NCBI GenBank assembly: GCA_025449735.1
Contig: JANWIV010000004.1
Coordinates: forward strand, 1 to 64,000
Reading direction: 5' to 3'
From: Candidatus Microgenomates bacterium
GTDB taxonomy: Bacteria > Patescibacteriota > Microgenomatia > UBA1406 > HO2-37-13b
DNA length: 64,000 nucleotides
Part shown: piece after piece, positions 25,255 through 33,345 of the stretch
How positions within the stretch are numbered: position 1 is the stretch's first letter
Layout of the letters: each line of letters begins with the position of its first letter
The notes under the pieces: model-generated
Told to the model about the DNA's origin: nothing
Databases searched by the model: none
The model's input: only the letters and a program-made list of their open reading frames with translations
Position numbers and translations under genes: made by a program

Positions 25255-25509
25255 TCAGACGTAGATTTCGGTTGGTAGACCCGCTGGGTTAATGGCGCGC
25301 GCGGTAAACCGGGCGGCGTCATTCATATCGCAACCACGAAAACCTATCAAGAACCAAGCGTGCTTGACAATCTTGATCTCGCTATAGCCTTGGGCGGTTA
25401 GCGTGCGGATAGCAACATCCTCGCTAGCGAAGATGCCTCGCCCGCCCCACAAAAGGGGGGAGCAAACGATGAGCAATATCACCAACCACTCGACGATTTG
25501 ACCTTTCAC
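25255..25509 (-). CDS. Island gene 3: small exported or membrane protein, 84 aa
   Basis: GTG start with a GGAG site 7 nt upstream. One N-terminal hydrophobic helix (about residues 7-25), then an external domain of about 55 residues of the type A-x-LxxxGYxxIxIxxxxWF ... FTARAxNPxG. I have seen this pattern in small exported proteins of many bacteria, but I know no function. One cysteine remains after the helix. Confidence 0.6.
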   Translation of the reverse strand: MKGQIVEWLVILLIVCSPLLWGGRGIFASEDVAIRTLTAQGYSEIKIVKHAWFLIGFRGCDMNDAARFTARAINPAGLPTEIYV

Positions 25510-25547
25510 GTTGATTCTCCGTTTCTAGTATGTAAGCAGGAGTTGAT

Positions 25548-25706
25548 CTAATTTACGGATCTGATATGAAGATACAAAGCGATACTTAGCAATATAAGCG
25601 TAAACCAGCCTTCGAATTGTTGAATGGGTGGATGCATAACCACTGCACCAACCAACCAACCAATCGAAATGCAAAGTGTCAGTGTGAGTTTAGACCGTCG
25701 AGTCAT
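25548..25706 (-). CDS. Island gene 2: small two-helix membrane protein, 52 aa (not in ORF track)
   Basis: ATG at 25706 preceded by GGGAG at 6 nt. The product starts MTRRSKLTLTLCISIGWLVG and has two hydrophobic segments (about 8-25 and 34-48) separated by HPPIQQFEG. It fills the gap between the two neighbouring island genes with the usual short spacing. It was missed only because of its length. Confidence 0.6.
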   Translation of the reverse strand: MTRRSKLTLTLCISIGWLVGAVVMHPPIQQFEGWFTLILLSIALYLHIRSVN

Positions 25707-25742
25707 TTTATTCTCCCGTGTTTTACTAGATTAGATAGCGGC

Positions 25743-26231
25743 TTAGAACAGCTGCGATGCCACAAGTGCCATCATACCGACTCCGCCGGCAAGGCCAGCG
25801 GCAACCATCAGTTGGGTGACTAGTCTAAGTGCGACATAGTCGGGTCGGTTGACCCGGTCCATGAGGATCAGATGCTTGTTGCGTTCAACTCGGTTGGACC
25901 GGCATTTGTCGCAGTCTGGATCGTGAACGAGGTAGTTCGTCTGATTCCATGTGCCGTCGTCACTGTAGGGGACGATCCCCTTATCCGCCAGTGAAGCCTC
26001 GCCCATCATTGGGCGATTATTGATTTGATATTCAATCGAGACCCACCATGTTCCCATCGATTCCTGATATGGAGCGCTGTTGATGGTGAATCCTATGCCT
26101 CTTTGATTACTAATTGTTGGAATGTAACGGTGGCCAATCTTGAGCTCGTCTGGGCTCAAGACTTGATTCGGCCAGGTAGGCCGAAGTAGCGAAGTCGGGC
26201 TTGGATTTTTATCAATAATCTCGTAACTCAT
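25743..26231 (-). CDS. Island gene 1: hypothetical protein with C-terminal membrane helix, 163 aa
   Basis: I recognise no family. I start at MSYEIIDKNPSP, where a GGAG site precedes the ATG by 8 nt. The longer track ORF only adds a translated palindrome (CHPVLDTGSIIIDS). A CDKC pair occurs at about residue 112, and a hydrophobic C-terminal segment (about 135-160, LVTQLMVAAGLAGGVGMMAL) may anchor it. It is the first gene of the island operon. Confidence 0.6.
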   Translation of the reverse strand: MSYEIIDKNPSPTSLLRPTWPNQVLSPDELKIGHRYIPTISNQRGIGFTINSAPYQESMGTWWVSIEYQINNRPMMGEASLADKGIVPYSDDGTWNQTNYLVHDPDCDKCRSNRVERNKHLILMDRVNRPDYVALRLVTQLMVAAGLAGGVGMMALVASQLF

Positions 26232-26687
26232 TAGGTTTTCTCCGCGATGAATTCTACCCCGAATGGATAGCGTGGTGGGGACAATTTTATTGTCATTCTC
26301 GTGAAAACGGGAATCTATAATAATGGATCCCGTATCAAGTACGGGATGACAAAAGCCCACAACGCTATCCACTCAAGGATTTTTTTATACAACTGCAAAT
26401 TGTCAAGGTGCGTTCCCGACAGTGATGTCGGGGAGCACCGCACCCGCCAGCAATCGCTCCGTAAGCCGCAGCGTAAATATGCTAAGGCGCACGGTAAGAT
26501 GCGGTGGGAAAGTGCTTTGTTATTTTGTCCAAAATCACATACAGACAGCAATTGTCTGAATTTGATTTTGAGCACAACAATTATACTCCCCTGCTATAGG
26601 ATTTTCAACTTAGCTTAGTTTCTTAGATTCTGATAGAAAGAGCTAAATAGGAGATTCTTCACTGGCGTTCAGAATGACATAAAGGGG
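26232..26687. other. Repeat-rich intergenic stretch upstream of the island, no gene seen
   Basis: This 456-bp gap holds a composite palindrome (26263-26374), a GC hairpin TCCCGACAGTGATGTCGGGGA (about 26414-26434) and a partial TTCAGAATGACA-type element near 26650-26681. No convincing reading frame, tRNA or leader is visible. It probably contains the island promoter, but I cannot place it. Confidence 0.6.
26263..26374. repeat. Composite palindrome: TGTCAT/ATGACA element inside larger inverted arms
   Basis: The inner element (26291-26351) runs from TGTCATTC to GGATGACA and contains two hairpins, one with GATCCCGTATCAAGTACGGGAT. It is flanked by inverted arms ATGGATAGCGTGGTGGG and CCCACAACGCTATCCACT. 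This suggests one palindrome inserted in the loop of another. Confidence 0.7.
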
Positions 26688-27932
26688 TTAGATAACATAG
26701 GCGTCTTTGAGGTGCTTGACAACCTCAGGAACTGAGAACATTCGTGTTTTCTCATCGATCCTAAGTTTCCATTCGACCTGGTCCCCGGTTCGATCTGATA
26801 CCAGTAGCCGAATTGGTACACCAATGAGATCAGAGACCACTAATTTCTCACCGGCGCTGACTTCGCTTCGATCATCATAAAGCACGCTTATTCCTTCGCT
26901 TTGAAGAGTTCTATAGATTAGATCAGCAAATTTACTATCGTCTCTGACCAAATTAACTAAATGCGCATGAAAAGGAGCGACGCTGGTTGGCCAAATAATA
27001 CCATTTTTGTCATTATTAACCTCAACAATAGCACCCAAGAGCCGACTGGTACCAATTCCATAACAACCCATATGCGGGCTAACCGGTCGACCCTGCTCAT
27101 CCTTGAATTTAACCTTGAAATCATCGGAGAAACGAGTACCGAGATCAAAAATATTGCCAATTTCAATGGCGCGACCTTCCTTGATTTCCTCACCACATTT
27201 GGGGCATTTGGTCAGTTTGGTCGTCAATACCTCGGCATTTTGGGCGAAATCACAAGCCGCGCAATAAATCAAGTCAACCTCACCGGCCTCAGTCAAGACA
27301 TTGAATTCATGTGAAAACTTTTTGGTAAAATCCCCACCTGAGGCTTCTGTCATTTTGACATCTTCAAAACCAAGTTCAGTAAAGATTTTTTGATAAGCGA
27401 CAATGACCTTTTTATAATATTCTTCAAAATCGAGGTTATCGGCGTGAAAAGAATAAAGATCTTTCATTCTAAATTCTCTCCCCCGCAAAATACCGGATTT
27501 GGCTCGCGCCTCATCACGGAATTTAGTGCCGATTTGATAAAGTCCCAGTGGCAAATCCTTATGAGTCTGGATATATTTGGCGGCGAGCGGGGTGACGATC
27601 TCTTCATGACTCGGACCCAAGCCATATTCTTTGTCATGACGGGATTGAACCTTAAACAGGACATCAAAACTATCCCAACGCTTTGTTTGTAGCCAATGGT
27701 CTTTGGGGTGCAGGCTAGGGAGCGATACCTCCAAAGCGCCAAGGGAGTTCATATGAGTGCGAACAATATCTTCGATTTTGTTAAGAACAGCAAGCCCAGG
27801 TGGCAAGTAAGAATATAAACCACTAGCGACCGGGTCGATAAAACCGGCCTTGATCAGTAGTTCATGGCTTCGGCTATCAAACTCTTTGCCAGTTTGAGTA
27901 ATGGTTTTAATGTAATCAGTTGAAATTTTCAT
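26688..27932 (-). CDS. proS: Prolyl-tRNA synthetase, compact form
   Basis: Class II synthetase that charges tRNA-Pro. LGPSHEEIVTPLAAKYI, QIGTKFRDEARAKSGILRG and MGCYGIGTSRLLGAIVE are the class II and ProRS signatures. At 415 residues it lacks most of the roughly 180-residue editing (INS) domain of bacterial-type ProRS; a zinc-ribbon-like CAACDFAQ ... CPKCGEE remains. I start at MKISTDYIKT; the longer ORF adds repeat-derived residues. Last of the rpsB-tsf-frr-rseP-cmk-proS series. Confidence 0.94.
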   Translation of the reverse strand: MKISTDYIKTITQTGKEFDSRSHELLIKAGFIDPVASGLYSYLPPGLAVLNKIEDIVRTHMNSLGALEVSLPSLHPKDHWLQTKRWDSFDVLFKVQSRHDKEYGLGPSHEEIVTPLAAKYIQTHKDLPLGLYQIGTKFRDEARAKSGILRGREFRMKDLYSFHADNLDFEEYYKKVIVAYQKIFTELGFEDVKMTEASGGDFTKKFSHEFNVLTEAGEVDLIYCAACDFAQNAEVLTTKLTKCPKCGEEIKEGRAIEIGNIFDLGTRFSDDFKVKFKDEQGRPVSPHMGCYGIGTSRLLGAIVEVNNDKNGIIWPTSVAPFHAHLVNLVRDDSKFADLIYRTLQSEGISVLYDDRSEVSAGEKLVVSDLIGVPIRLLVSDRTGDQVEWKLRIDEKTRMFSVPEVVKHLKDAYVI

Positions 27933-27944
27933 AATTATATTGTT

Positions 27945-27972
27945 CGTCATCCCGTACTTGATACGGGATCCA
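27945..27972. repeat. GTCATCCCGTACTTGATACGGGAT palindrome upstream of proS
   Basis: This single hairpin half of the TGTCAT/ATGACA family shares its CCCGTACTTGATACGGG hairpin with the elements at 26.3 and 36.3 kb. It has been captured in the longer proS ORF as GSRIKYGMTN. Confidence 0.75.
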
Positions 27973-28029
27973 GTCAACCTCACATTTACAATTTTTGGTG
28001 CCTGAGTTACGGGTCAAGAATCCTACCTT

Positions 28030-28096
28030 TGTCATTCTGAATTTATTTCAGAATCTATGTAAATTGTTTAGATGCTGAAACTAGTTCAGCATGACA
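28030..28096. repeat. Bipartite TGTCAT...ATGACA palindromic element
   Basis: Two hairpins, one TTCTGAAT/ATTTCAGAA and one ATGCTGAA/TTCAGCAT, are bounded by TGTCAT and ATGACA. Same architecture as the element at 36278. It lies between cmk-like and proS. Confidence 0.75.
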
Positions 28097-28133
28097 AAAA
28101 CATGATATTGCCGCGCTTAGCTCGCAATGACGG

Positions 28134-28697
28134 TCATACCGATTTCTTCCACCCCAAAGTATCAAGCACTTTGCCAACAGTTTCATTGGGTCCGGTCCCA
28201 TAGGTATCAATGACGATATGAAAATATTTTCGATCCCAAAAATCGGTATTTCCATATAGCGCGCGCCATTTTTCAATATTTTCACCTTCTCTTTGTTTGA
28301 TAAATTTCTGAGCTTGTTTGATGCTTAGTTTGTCGCGAAAAGCAACTCGGTCAATTCTGACTGCTTCACTGGAGCAGACTAGTAGCACTCTAAGCACCCC
28401 TTCCATCTCTCGAGCCACATAACCGGCAAGCCAGGCCTCATATATTAAATGGGGTTCATCTCTGAGCATGTCAAGCGTCATCTTTTCAATTTCTCGCTCA
28501 TGGTCGTCGCTTCTCATCATTGAGCCGTGTTCATATTCAAGCCGATTGTGTTCGCGATCATACTGACGCTGAATCTCCCCCGCATTAATATATTTCCAAC
28601 CTAGGGTGTCTTTTAGGCTTCGACTCAAAGTCGAGGTGCCGGTTGCGACTTTGCCTGAGACCGCTATAGAATGAAATTTAAGGTTATTGTCTGACAT
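28134..28697 (-). CDS. Cytidylate kinase-like P-loop kinase
   Basis: P-loop SGKVATGTSTLSRSL at the N-terminus; INAGEIQRQ and the LIYEAWLAGYVAR segment fit the archaeal-type CMP kinase / cytidylate kinase-like family. A LID-like region follows (DRVAFRDKLS). The exact substrate, CMP or another nucleotide, is uncertain. TATAAT lies 7 nt before the ATG, suggesting a leaderless mRNA. No pyrH or canonical cmk is seen nearby. Confidence 0.75.
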   Translation of the reverse strand: MSDNNLKFHSIAVSGKVATGTSTLSRSLKDTLGWKYINAGEIQRQYDREHNRLEYEHGSMMRSDDHEREIEKMTLDMLRDEPHLIYEAWLAGYVAREMEGVLRVLLVCSSEAVRIDRVAFRDKLSIKQAQKFIKQREGENIEKWRALYGNTDFWDRKYFHIVIDTYGTGPNETVGKVLDTLGWKKSV

Positions 28698-28705
28698 AAA
28701 CGTAA

Positions 28706-29779
28706 TTATAACAATTTGGAAATGTCTCTAATCGTGATGACAATTATGAGAGTTAACAAGACAGCAAAGCCAGCCATATTTAGCCGGCGCTCAATATTGG
28801 GATTGACTTTCCGCTTGGTGACTGCTTCATAGATAATAAAAGCAAGGCGGCCACCATCTAGCGCCGGAAAAGGCAAAATATTAATCACTGCCAAATTGAG
28901 TGACAAAATACCAATTAGTTGCAAAAGTGGGTTGATTCCCATAGCGGCCACATCCCCGGTGAGCTTGGCAATGCCAACTGGTCCGGTGACTTCAACCCCA
29001 GCTCCATTACCAGTGAGGACTTTGAATAGCGAACGAAAAAGCTCGCGCGCAGTAAGATAGGTTATATTTCCCGTCTCGACCAGACCATAAAAAGGGGCTT
29101 GAAGAGCGCTATATTTTCTAATTTCGATATTAGTGATGGTGACACCAAGGCTCCCCTCGTCTTTGGGGGGATTTTTTCTCGGCATGAGCACTTGTGTAAA
29201 TTCTTGGGTTTCATGGCGCACTGTTATCTCAACCTCACGATCAAGATTTTTAGCTGTGATTGAAACCAGATCCTCTGGCGTCAGAAGAGTGGTTTTTTTG
29301 CCGTCAACGGTAACAGAAACGAGGATGTCACCTTTTTGAATCCCTGCTGTCTCAGCTGGTGAACCGGCGGCGATTTCTTCGACGCGGACTCGGTCGGTAG
29401 GCGTCGGTACCCCTTGGGTAAATAAATAAGAAATAATTACCCAACCGAGGATAAAATTGCAAATTACCCCAGCTGATACAATAGCCGCTTTATGCCAATT
29501 CTTCTGACGGGCGAAAGTGCGAGCCATAAGTGTTGGCGACAATTTTTTCCCTGTCAGCTCTTGCTCTTCCTCACCAAGCACCTTGACAAAACCGCCAAAT
29601 GGCAAGAGATTGAGGCTATAGAGCGTCTCGCCAATTTTTATTCCAAATATTCTTGGTGGTAACCCAAGTCCAAATTCTTCTACCATTACCCCAACGCGCT
29701 TGGCAACGGCAAAGTGGCCAAATTCATGAATCAGCACTAGGATTGATAGGACGAGAAAAAATAAAATTATTGTAATCAT
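28706..29779 (-). CDS. rseP: RseP-type site-2 membrane metalloprotease
   Basis: Intramembrane zinc protease for regulated proteolysis. HEFGHF (HExxH) lies in the first membrane helix, a PDZ domain spans about residues 130-195 (GSPAETAGIQKGDILVS) and the second metal motif is in NILPFPALDGGRLAF. I start at MITIILFF; the track start adds residues that look repeat-derived. It keeps the usual frr-rseP-proS order, but uppS, cdsA and dxr are absent between frr and rseP. Confidence 0.92.
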   Translation of the reverse strand: MITIILFFLVLSILVLIHEFGHFAVAKRVGVMVEEFGLGLPPRIFGIKIGETLYSLNLLPFGGFVKVLGEEEQELTGKKLSPTLMARTFARQKNWHKAAIVSAGVICNFILGWVIISYLFTQGVPTPTDRVRVEEIAAGSPAETAGIQKGDILVSVTVDGKKTTLLTPEDLVSITAKNLDREVEITVRHETQEFTQVLMPRKNPPKDEGSLGVTITNIEIRKYSALQAPFYGLVETGNITYLTARELFRSLFKVLTGNGAGVEVTGPVGIAKLTGDVAAMGINPLLQLIGILSLNLAVINILPFPALDGGRLAFIIYEAVTKRKVNPNIERRLNMAGFAVLLTLIIVITIRDISKLL

Positions 29780-29805
29780 GATTAAAAAATTTTCAATTTT
29801 TTTCA

Positions 29806-29912
29806 ATTAACAAGTAACAATAACCAAGAAACAAACAATTATCAATTACCAAATTCCAAACTAAAAACTATTTTTGGTTATTGAGATTTGTAATTTGTTT
29901 GTATCTTTTACC
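29806..29912. repeat. A/C-rich word repeat related to the 16S insertion
   Basis: It runs AACAAGTAACAATAACCAAG, then AAACAAACAATTATCAATTACC and ends TTTGTTTGTATC. On the minus strand of the 16S gene the V1 insertion reads CAAGTAACAAGAACAATAAC, then CAAGATACAAACAATAACC. The two are clearly related word by word. It lies between frr and rseP. Confidence 0.75.
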
Positions 29913-29923
29913 TTTAGGTATTT

Positions 29924-30484
29924 TTAAATATTCATTATTTCTGCTTGTTTTTTCTTTTTCATTTCCTCGAGACTGTCAGAATATTTTTTGACCAACTCAT
30001 CGACATTTTTTTCAATTGAATGGCGCTCATCTTCGCTCATCTGCTTATTTTCAAAGCTCGCCTTAATTTGACGTCGGCTTTCATCTCGAGAGGTGCGCAT
30101 TTGTTCCTTGCCTTCTTCGACTTTTTGGCTAGCAAGCTTCACATAGCGCTCCCGTTGCTCCTCAGACAGCGGTGGGATCGAAACTCGAATCAGTGGTCCC
30201 TGTACGCTTGAGGACAGGCCTAGTGGTGAGTTTGAGATTGCTTTTTGAATTTCAGGCAGCACACTGCCATCAAATGGCGTCACCACCAGGTTAGAGGACC
30301 CTTCAGTGCTTATTGTCGCCAGTTCCAAAACCTTGAGCTTGGCGGTGCCATCATATGCCTCAACAATTATGCCTTCAATCAGAGCTGGACTGGCATGTCC
30401 AGTACGAATTTGAGTTAAGCCTTCGCGGCAGTAATCAGTGATTTTGACTAATTTTGATTCGAGCTCGGGGCTGAGATCATTCAT
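29924..30484 (-). CDS. frr: Ribosome recycling factor
   Basis: It splits post-termination ribosomes with EF-G. It has the full 186-residue two-domain family length: LTQIRTGHASPALIEGI near the start, then IRVSIPPLSEEQRERYVKLA and a long C-terminal helix with QMSEDERHSIEKNVDEL. TATAGT lies 6 nt before the ATG. Confidence 0.96.
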   Translation of the reverse strand: MNDLSPELESKLVKITDYCREGLTQIRTGHASPALIEGIIVEAYDGTAKLKVLELATISTEGSSNLVVTPFDGSVLPEIQKAISNSPLGLSSSVQGPLIRVSIPPLSEEQRERYVKLASQKVEEGKEQMRTSRDESRRQIKASFENKQMSEDERHSIEKNVDELVKKYSDSLEEMKKKKQAEIMNI

Positions 30485-30538
30485 GTGTAGACTATACCAC
30501 AGCAGGCTGAGAATGTAAATTGAAAGATCGGGCCAAGG

Positions 30539-30988
30539 TTATATTCCGTAGCGGATAAATCGACCAAGAGTTATATTCTCACCGATTTTGAGGATGCTGT
30601 CTTTAAGCAATTGCTCAATTGTCTTTGAAGTGTCTTTTATGAATTCTTGCTTGAGCAAGTCTGCGGCATTTTCCGGATCAGTGGAGGCAATTTGAAGAGC
30701 GATGTCTCGGCCTAAAGACTGGAAACTGTCATTTTTGGCGACAAAATCAGTCTCACATAAAAGCTCTAACAACACTCCAACTTTTAGGTTGTGGTGTATA
30801 TAAGAGAATATTGCTCCTTCGTTTGTGGCGCGGCCAGCTTTTTTTCCAGCCAAATCCTCACCCCAAGAGGAAAGCAATTTTTTGGCCTCGTCAATGTCAC
30901 CTTTGGACTGGTCAAGCGCTTTCTTGCAAAGTGCAATTGATATACCGGTTTCTTCTCTTAGTTTTTTAAGATTATCAAGATTTGACAT
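30539..30988 (-). CDS. tsf: Elongation factor Ts, short form
   Basis: Nucleotide exchange factor for EF-Tu. The UBA-like N-terminus (LKKLREETGISIALCKKALD) and the core with ELLCETDFVAKNDSF are typical. At 149 residues only one core subdomain is present, compared with about 200-300 residues elsewhere; the end ITLGRFIRYGI is the normal family C-terminus. It follows rpsB by 11 bases. Confidence 0.95.
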   Translation of the reverse strand: MSNLDNLKKLREETGISIALCKKALDQSKGDIDEAKKLLSSWGEDLAGKKAGRATNEGAIFSYIHHNLKVGVLLELLCETDFVAKNDSFQSLGRDIALQIASTDPENAADLLKQEFIKDTSKTIEQLLKDSILKIGENITLGRFIRYGI

Positions 30989-30999
30989 TTTATAAAAGT

Positions 31000-31734
31000 T
31001 TAAACAATTATTGTTTTTGTTTCTTTTTTGACTTTTGCTCGCTCAATCTCCCCTTTTTTGCGACCATCAACATAGGCATTGACAATTCGCTCGGTTATGA
31101 ATTTGATGCTGGTTACCGCATCATCATTGCCAGGAATCGGAAAGTCGACAAGAGTGGGATCGGTGTTGGTGTCGGTGATGGCGATGGTTTCAATTTTGAC
31201 GGTTCGGGCTTCTTCAATTGCAGTGGCTTCTTTGCGAATATCGATGACAAAAAGGGCATCAGGAATTTTTTCGAGCGTCGAGACACCGCTATAAATTGAA
31301 GCAATCCGGGCCAGTTTTTTGTCAAGAGCAATTGACTCATGCTTAGGCAATTTAGCCCACTCACCGGTTTCTTTGTTCACTCTCATTTCAGTCATTGTCT
31401 TGATGTTTTTTTCTATTTGCTCAAAGTTTGTCAAAAACCCACCGACCCATTTGCTTGCTAGGTGGACGAGTTCATTGTCTTGAGTCAAATCAAGGAGCAC
31501 CTCACGAGCGGATTTTTTAGTACCGACAAACATCAGCACTTTGCCCTCATGACCCAGTTTATAAGCCGCTTCCTCAGCACGAGCAAGCAAATCAACAGTT
31601 TGGAATAGATCAATTATCGAAGCGCCCCCTTCAACGGCGTAAATATAGGGTTTGGATTTAGGATGCACTCGAGTGCGTTTGTGACCTAAGTGGACACCAT
31701 GAGCTAAAAGCTCCTCAGGTAGAGTTTTTTTCAT
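31000..31734 (-). CDS. rpsB: 30S ribosomal protein S2
   Basis: S2 of the small subunit: LLAHGVHLGHKRTRVHPKSK and FVGTKKSAREVL near the start, and DALFVIDIRKEATAIEEA with DTNTDPTLVDFPIPGNDDA late in the protein. Full length. It heads the rpsB-tsf-frr series. A hairpin-forming leader at 31755-31800 may regulate it. Confidence 0.97.
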   Translation of the reverse strand: MKKTLPEELLAHGVHLGHKRTRVHPKSKPYIYAVEGGASIIDLFQTVDLLARAEEAAYKLGHEGKVLMFVGTKKSAREVLLDLTQDNELVHLASKWVGGFLTNFEQIEKNIKTMTEMRVNKETGEWAKLPKHESIALDKKLARIASIYSGVSTLEKIPDALFVIDIRKEATAIEEARTVKIETIAITDTNTDPTLVDFPIPGNDDAVTSIKFITERIVNAYVDGRKKGEIERAKVKKETKTIIV

Positions 31735-31754
31735 ATTTTTACCTTCTTAAACTA

Positions 31755-31800
31755 CTGCTTTTAGCCCCGCCTTGTTGGGGGAGAAGGAATTTAAAAGCAG
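31755..31800 (-). promoter_or_regulatory. Hairpin in the rpsB leader
   Basis: CTGCTTTTA pairs with TAAAAGCAG around an inner CCCCGCC/GGGGG hairpin, some 20 nt before the rpsB start. It may be an S2 autoregulatory leader. The inner part also looks like a dispersed CCCCNCC palindrome, so a repeat insertion is an alternative. Confidence 0.45.
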
Positions 31801-31861
31801 GATTGCTATATAAATACAATAATTGAGAGCATTATATCAGAGGGAGCATGAAAATACAAGA

Positions 31862-32737
31862 TTACAGGACTAGGTTTTTTAGATAGTCGCGGAACTTGGC
31901 GCCAATGCCAGGGTGAAGCAGTGCCAGGTCAACCGCAGTCTTCATATATTCCAATTTATTGCCCGTGTCATAATACTTCGCTTCTTTAATTTCACAAGCA
32001 TAAATCGGAATTCCTTGGTCACGGAGCACATTTATGGCATCTACCAACCAAATTTCTCCTCCTTTGCCAGGAGTCAAACCTTTGAGCGCCGGAAAGATTT
32101 CTGGAGGCAAAATGTAGGCACCATGCGTCGCTAGATTTGAGGGTGCTGAGTCCGGATCGGGTTTCTCAACAATTCCTTTGATTTTATACACTTGTCCTTC
32201 GACTGGCTCTAAATCAGCAATACCATATCTTGAGAGACTTTTTTTGTCTTCAATCCTCACTCCAGAGATCATCACACCGCCATATTTTTCCCAAGCCTCA
32301 ATCATTTGTGATAGTCGTGGCGGGGTTGACCGAATAAACTCATCTCCCCACATGACTGCAAATGGCTCATTGCCAACTATTGGCTCTGCTGACAGTACCG
32401 GCGTGCCATTGCCATAAGGGCCTTTTTGCCTGATATAAATAAAATTAGCCATATCAGCGATTCGCTCAATATTTCTCAATATTTCATCTTTACCGCCATT
32501 TTTTAGATTATTGATAAGGTCGGCATTCGGGAGGTCAAAGTGGTCCTCAATGGTTCGTTTGCTGTAGCCGGTGACAATAACGACATCCTCAATCCCCGAC
32601 TCCACTGCCTCTTCAACCACATATTGGATGACTGGTTTATCAACGATTGGCAACATTTCTTTAGGCATCGCCTTGGTTTGAGGAAGAAAACGGGTGCCAA
32701 AACCGGCTGCAGGAATGACAACTTTTTTTATTTTCAT
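31862..32737 (-). CDS. galU: UTP-glucose-1-phosphate uridylyltransferase
   Basis: It makes UDP-glucose for surface glycans. The nucleotide-binding PAAGFGTRFLPQTKAMPKEM, the IVDKPVIQYVVEEAV stretch and MWGDEFIRS are typical of GalU. At 291 residues it is full length. It may feed the glycan cluster at 52-60 kb. Confidence 0.96.
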   Translation of the reverse strand: MKIKKVVIPAAGFGTRFLPQTKAMPKEMLPIVDKPVIQYVVEEAVESGIEDVVIVTGYSKRTIEDHFDLPNADLINNLKNGGKDEILRNIERIADMANFIYIRQKGPYGNGTPVLSAEPIVGNEPFAVMWGDEFIRSTPPRLSQMIEAWEKYGGVMISGVRIEDKKSLSRYGIADLEPVEGQVYKIKGIVEKPDPDSAPSNLATHGAYILPPEIFPALKGLTPGKGGEIWLVDAINVLRDQGIPIYACEIKEAKYYDTGNKLEYMKTAVDLALLHPGIGAKFRDYLKNLVL

Positions 32738-32748
32738 ATTATTCTGTT

Positions 32749-32809
32749 GGTCATCCTGAGTAATAACGAAGGATCTATTTGAGATTCTTCACATTCGTTC
32801 AGAATGACA
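32749..32809. repeat. Bipartite palindromic element upstream of galU
   Basis: It starts GTCATCCTGAG, ends TTCAGAATGACA and contains GAGATTCTTCACATTCGTTC. It is a degenerate member of the TGTCAT/ATGACA family. Confidence 0.65.
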
Positions 32810-32834
32810 CATGCTCACCAAAAAAAATAAAAAT

Positions 32835-32906
32835 AACCTACTTTATTAGTTTGAATTATTAATTCTCTTGTATTACATATTACATGTATCGTGTTACATG
32901 TAGTTA
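32835..32906. repeat. A/T word repeat with TACATG units
   Basis: Repeated TTACAT and TACATG words with weak inverted arms (AGTTTGAATTATTAA and TTAATTAAACT). It fills the space before the 32904 gene end. Confidence 0.5.
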
Positions 32907-33299
32907 ATTAAACTGACAGGTGACTGATTTACCGATTGATATCGTATTGTTGACAACGGCCGTCACCTCAGCCGTCCCGGCACTATTTGATGTTAGTTTA
33001 AAAGTAGCAATACCACTGGCATCAGTTTTATCGCACGCTGGTGAAACCGTACCAAAATTAGTCTGAGGACAGATTGTAGACTCGGCGACACCATGATTTT
33101 CATCATCATTGGAGACAATACTAATTTCACAAGTGCCGCCAACATTGGTCGTCAAAGGCACGCTGAAAATCAAAAATTGAGTAGGTGGTTTTGGGGCCGC
33201 GGCACGAATAAGCTGAGTACGATCAAGTATTACCGTTGTTACGAAGGCGCCAAAAACAAAGATAAAAACAAGCACTAGAAAAACAAATTTTCTATCCAT
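32904..33299 (-). CDS. Membrane-anchored Ig-like (Big1-type) protein, about 131 aa
   Basis: I start at MDRKFVFLVL. One N-terminal membrane helix (about 4-24) is followed by a single bacterial Ig-like domain: ACDKTDASGIATFKLTSNSAGTAEVTA is characteristic of Big1/invasin-type repeats. Four cysteines outside the membrane could form disulfides. A surface-exposed role is likely; the partner is unknown. The track ORF adds 29 unlikely residues. Confidence 0.7.
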   Translation of the reverse strand: MDRKFVFLVLVFIFVFGAFVTTVILDRTQLIRAAAPKPPTQFLIFSVPLTTNVGGTCEISIVSNDDENHGVAESTICPQTNFGTVSPACDKTDASGIATFKLTSNSAGTAEVTAVVNNTISIGKSVTCQFN

Positions 33300-33345
33300 A
33301 TATTCTAGCTTACCACAAAAATAAACAGTGTCAAATGAGCGAGTT

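Noticed and set aside
23700-26300. Prophage
   Set aside because: No integrase, terminase, capsid or tail genes are recognisable; only small unknown proteins.
26232-26372. N-terminal extension of island gene 1 (CHPVLDTGS...)
   Set aside because: These residues come from the dispersed palindrome; a GGAG site supports the start at 26231.
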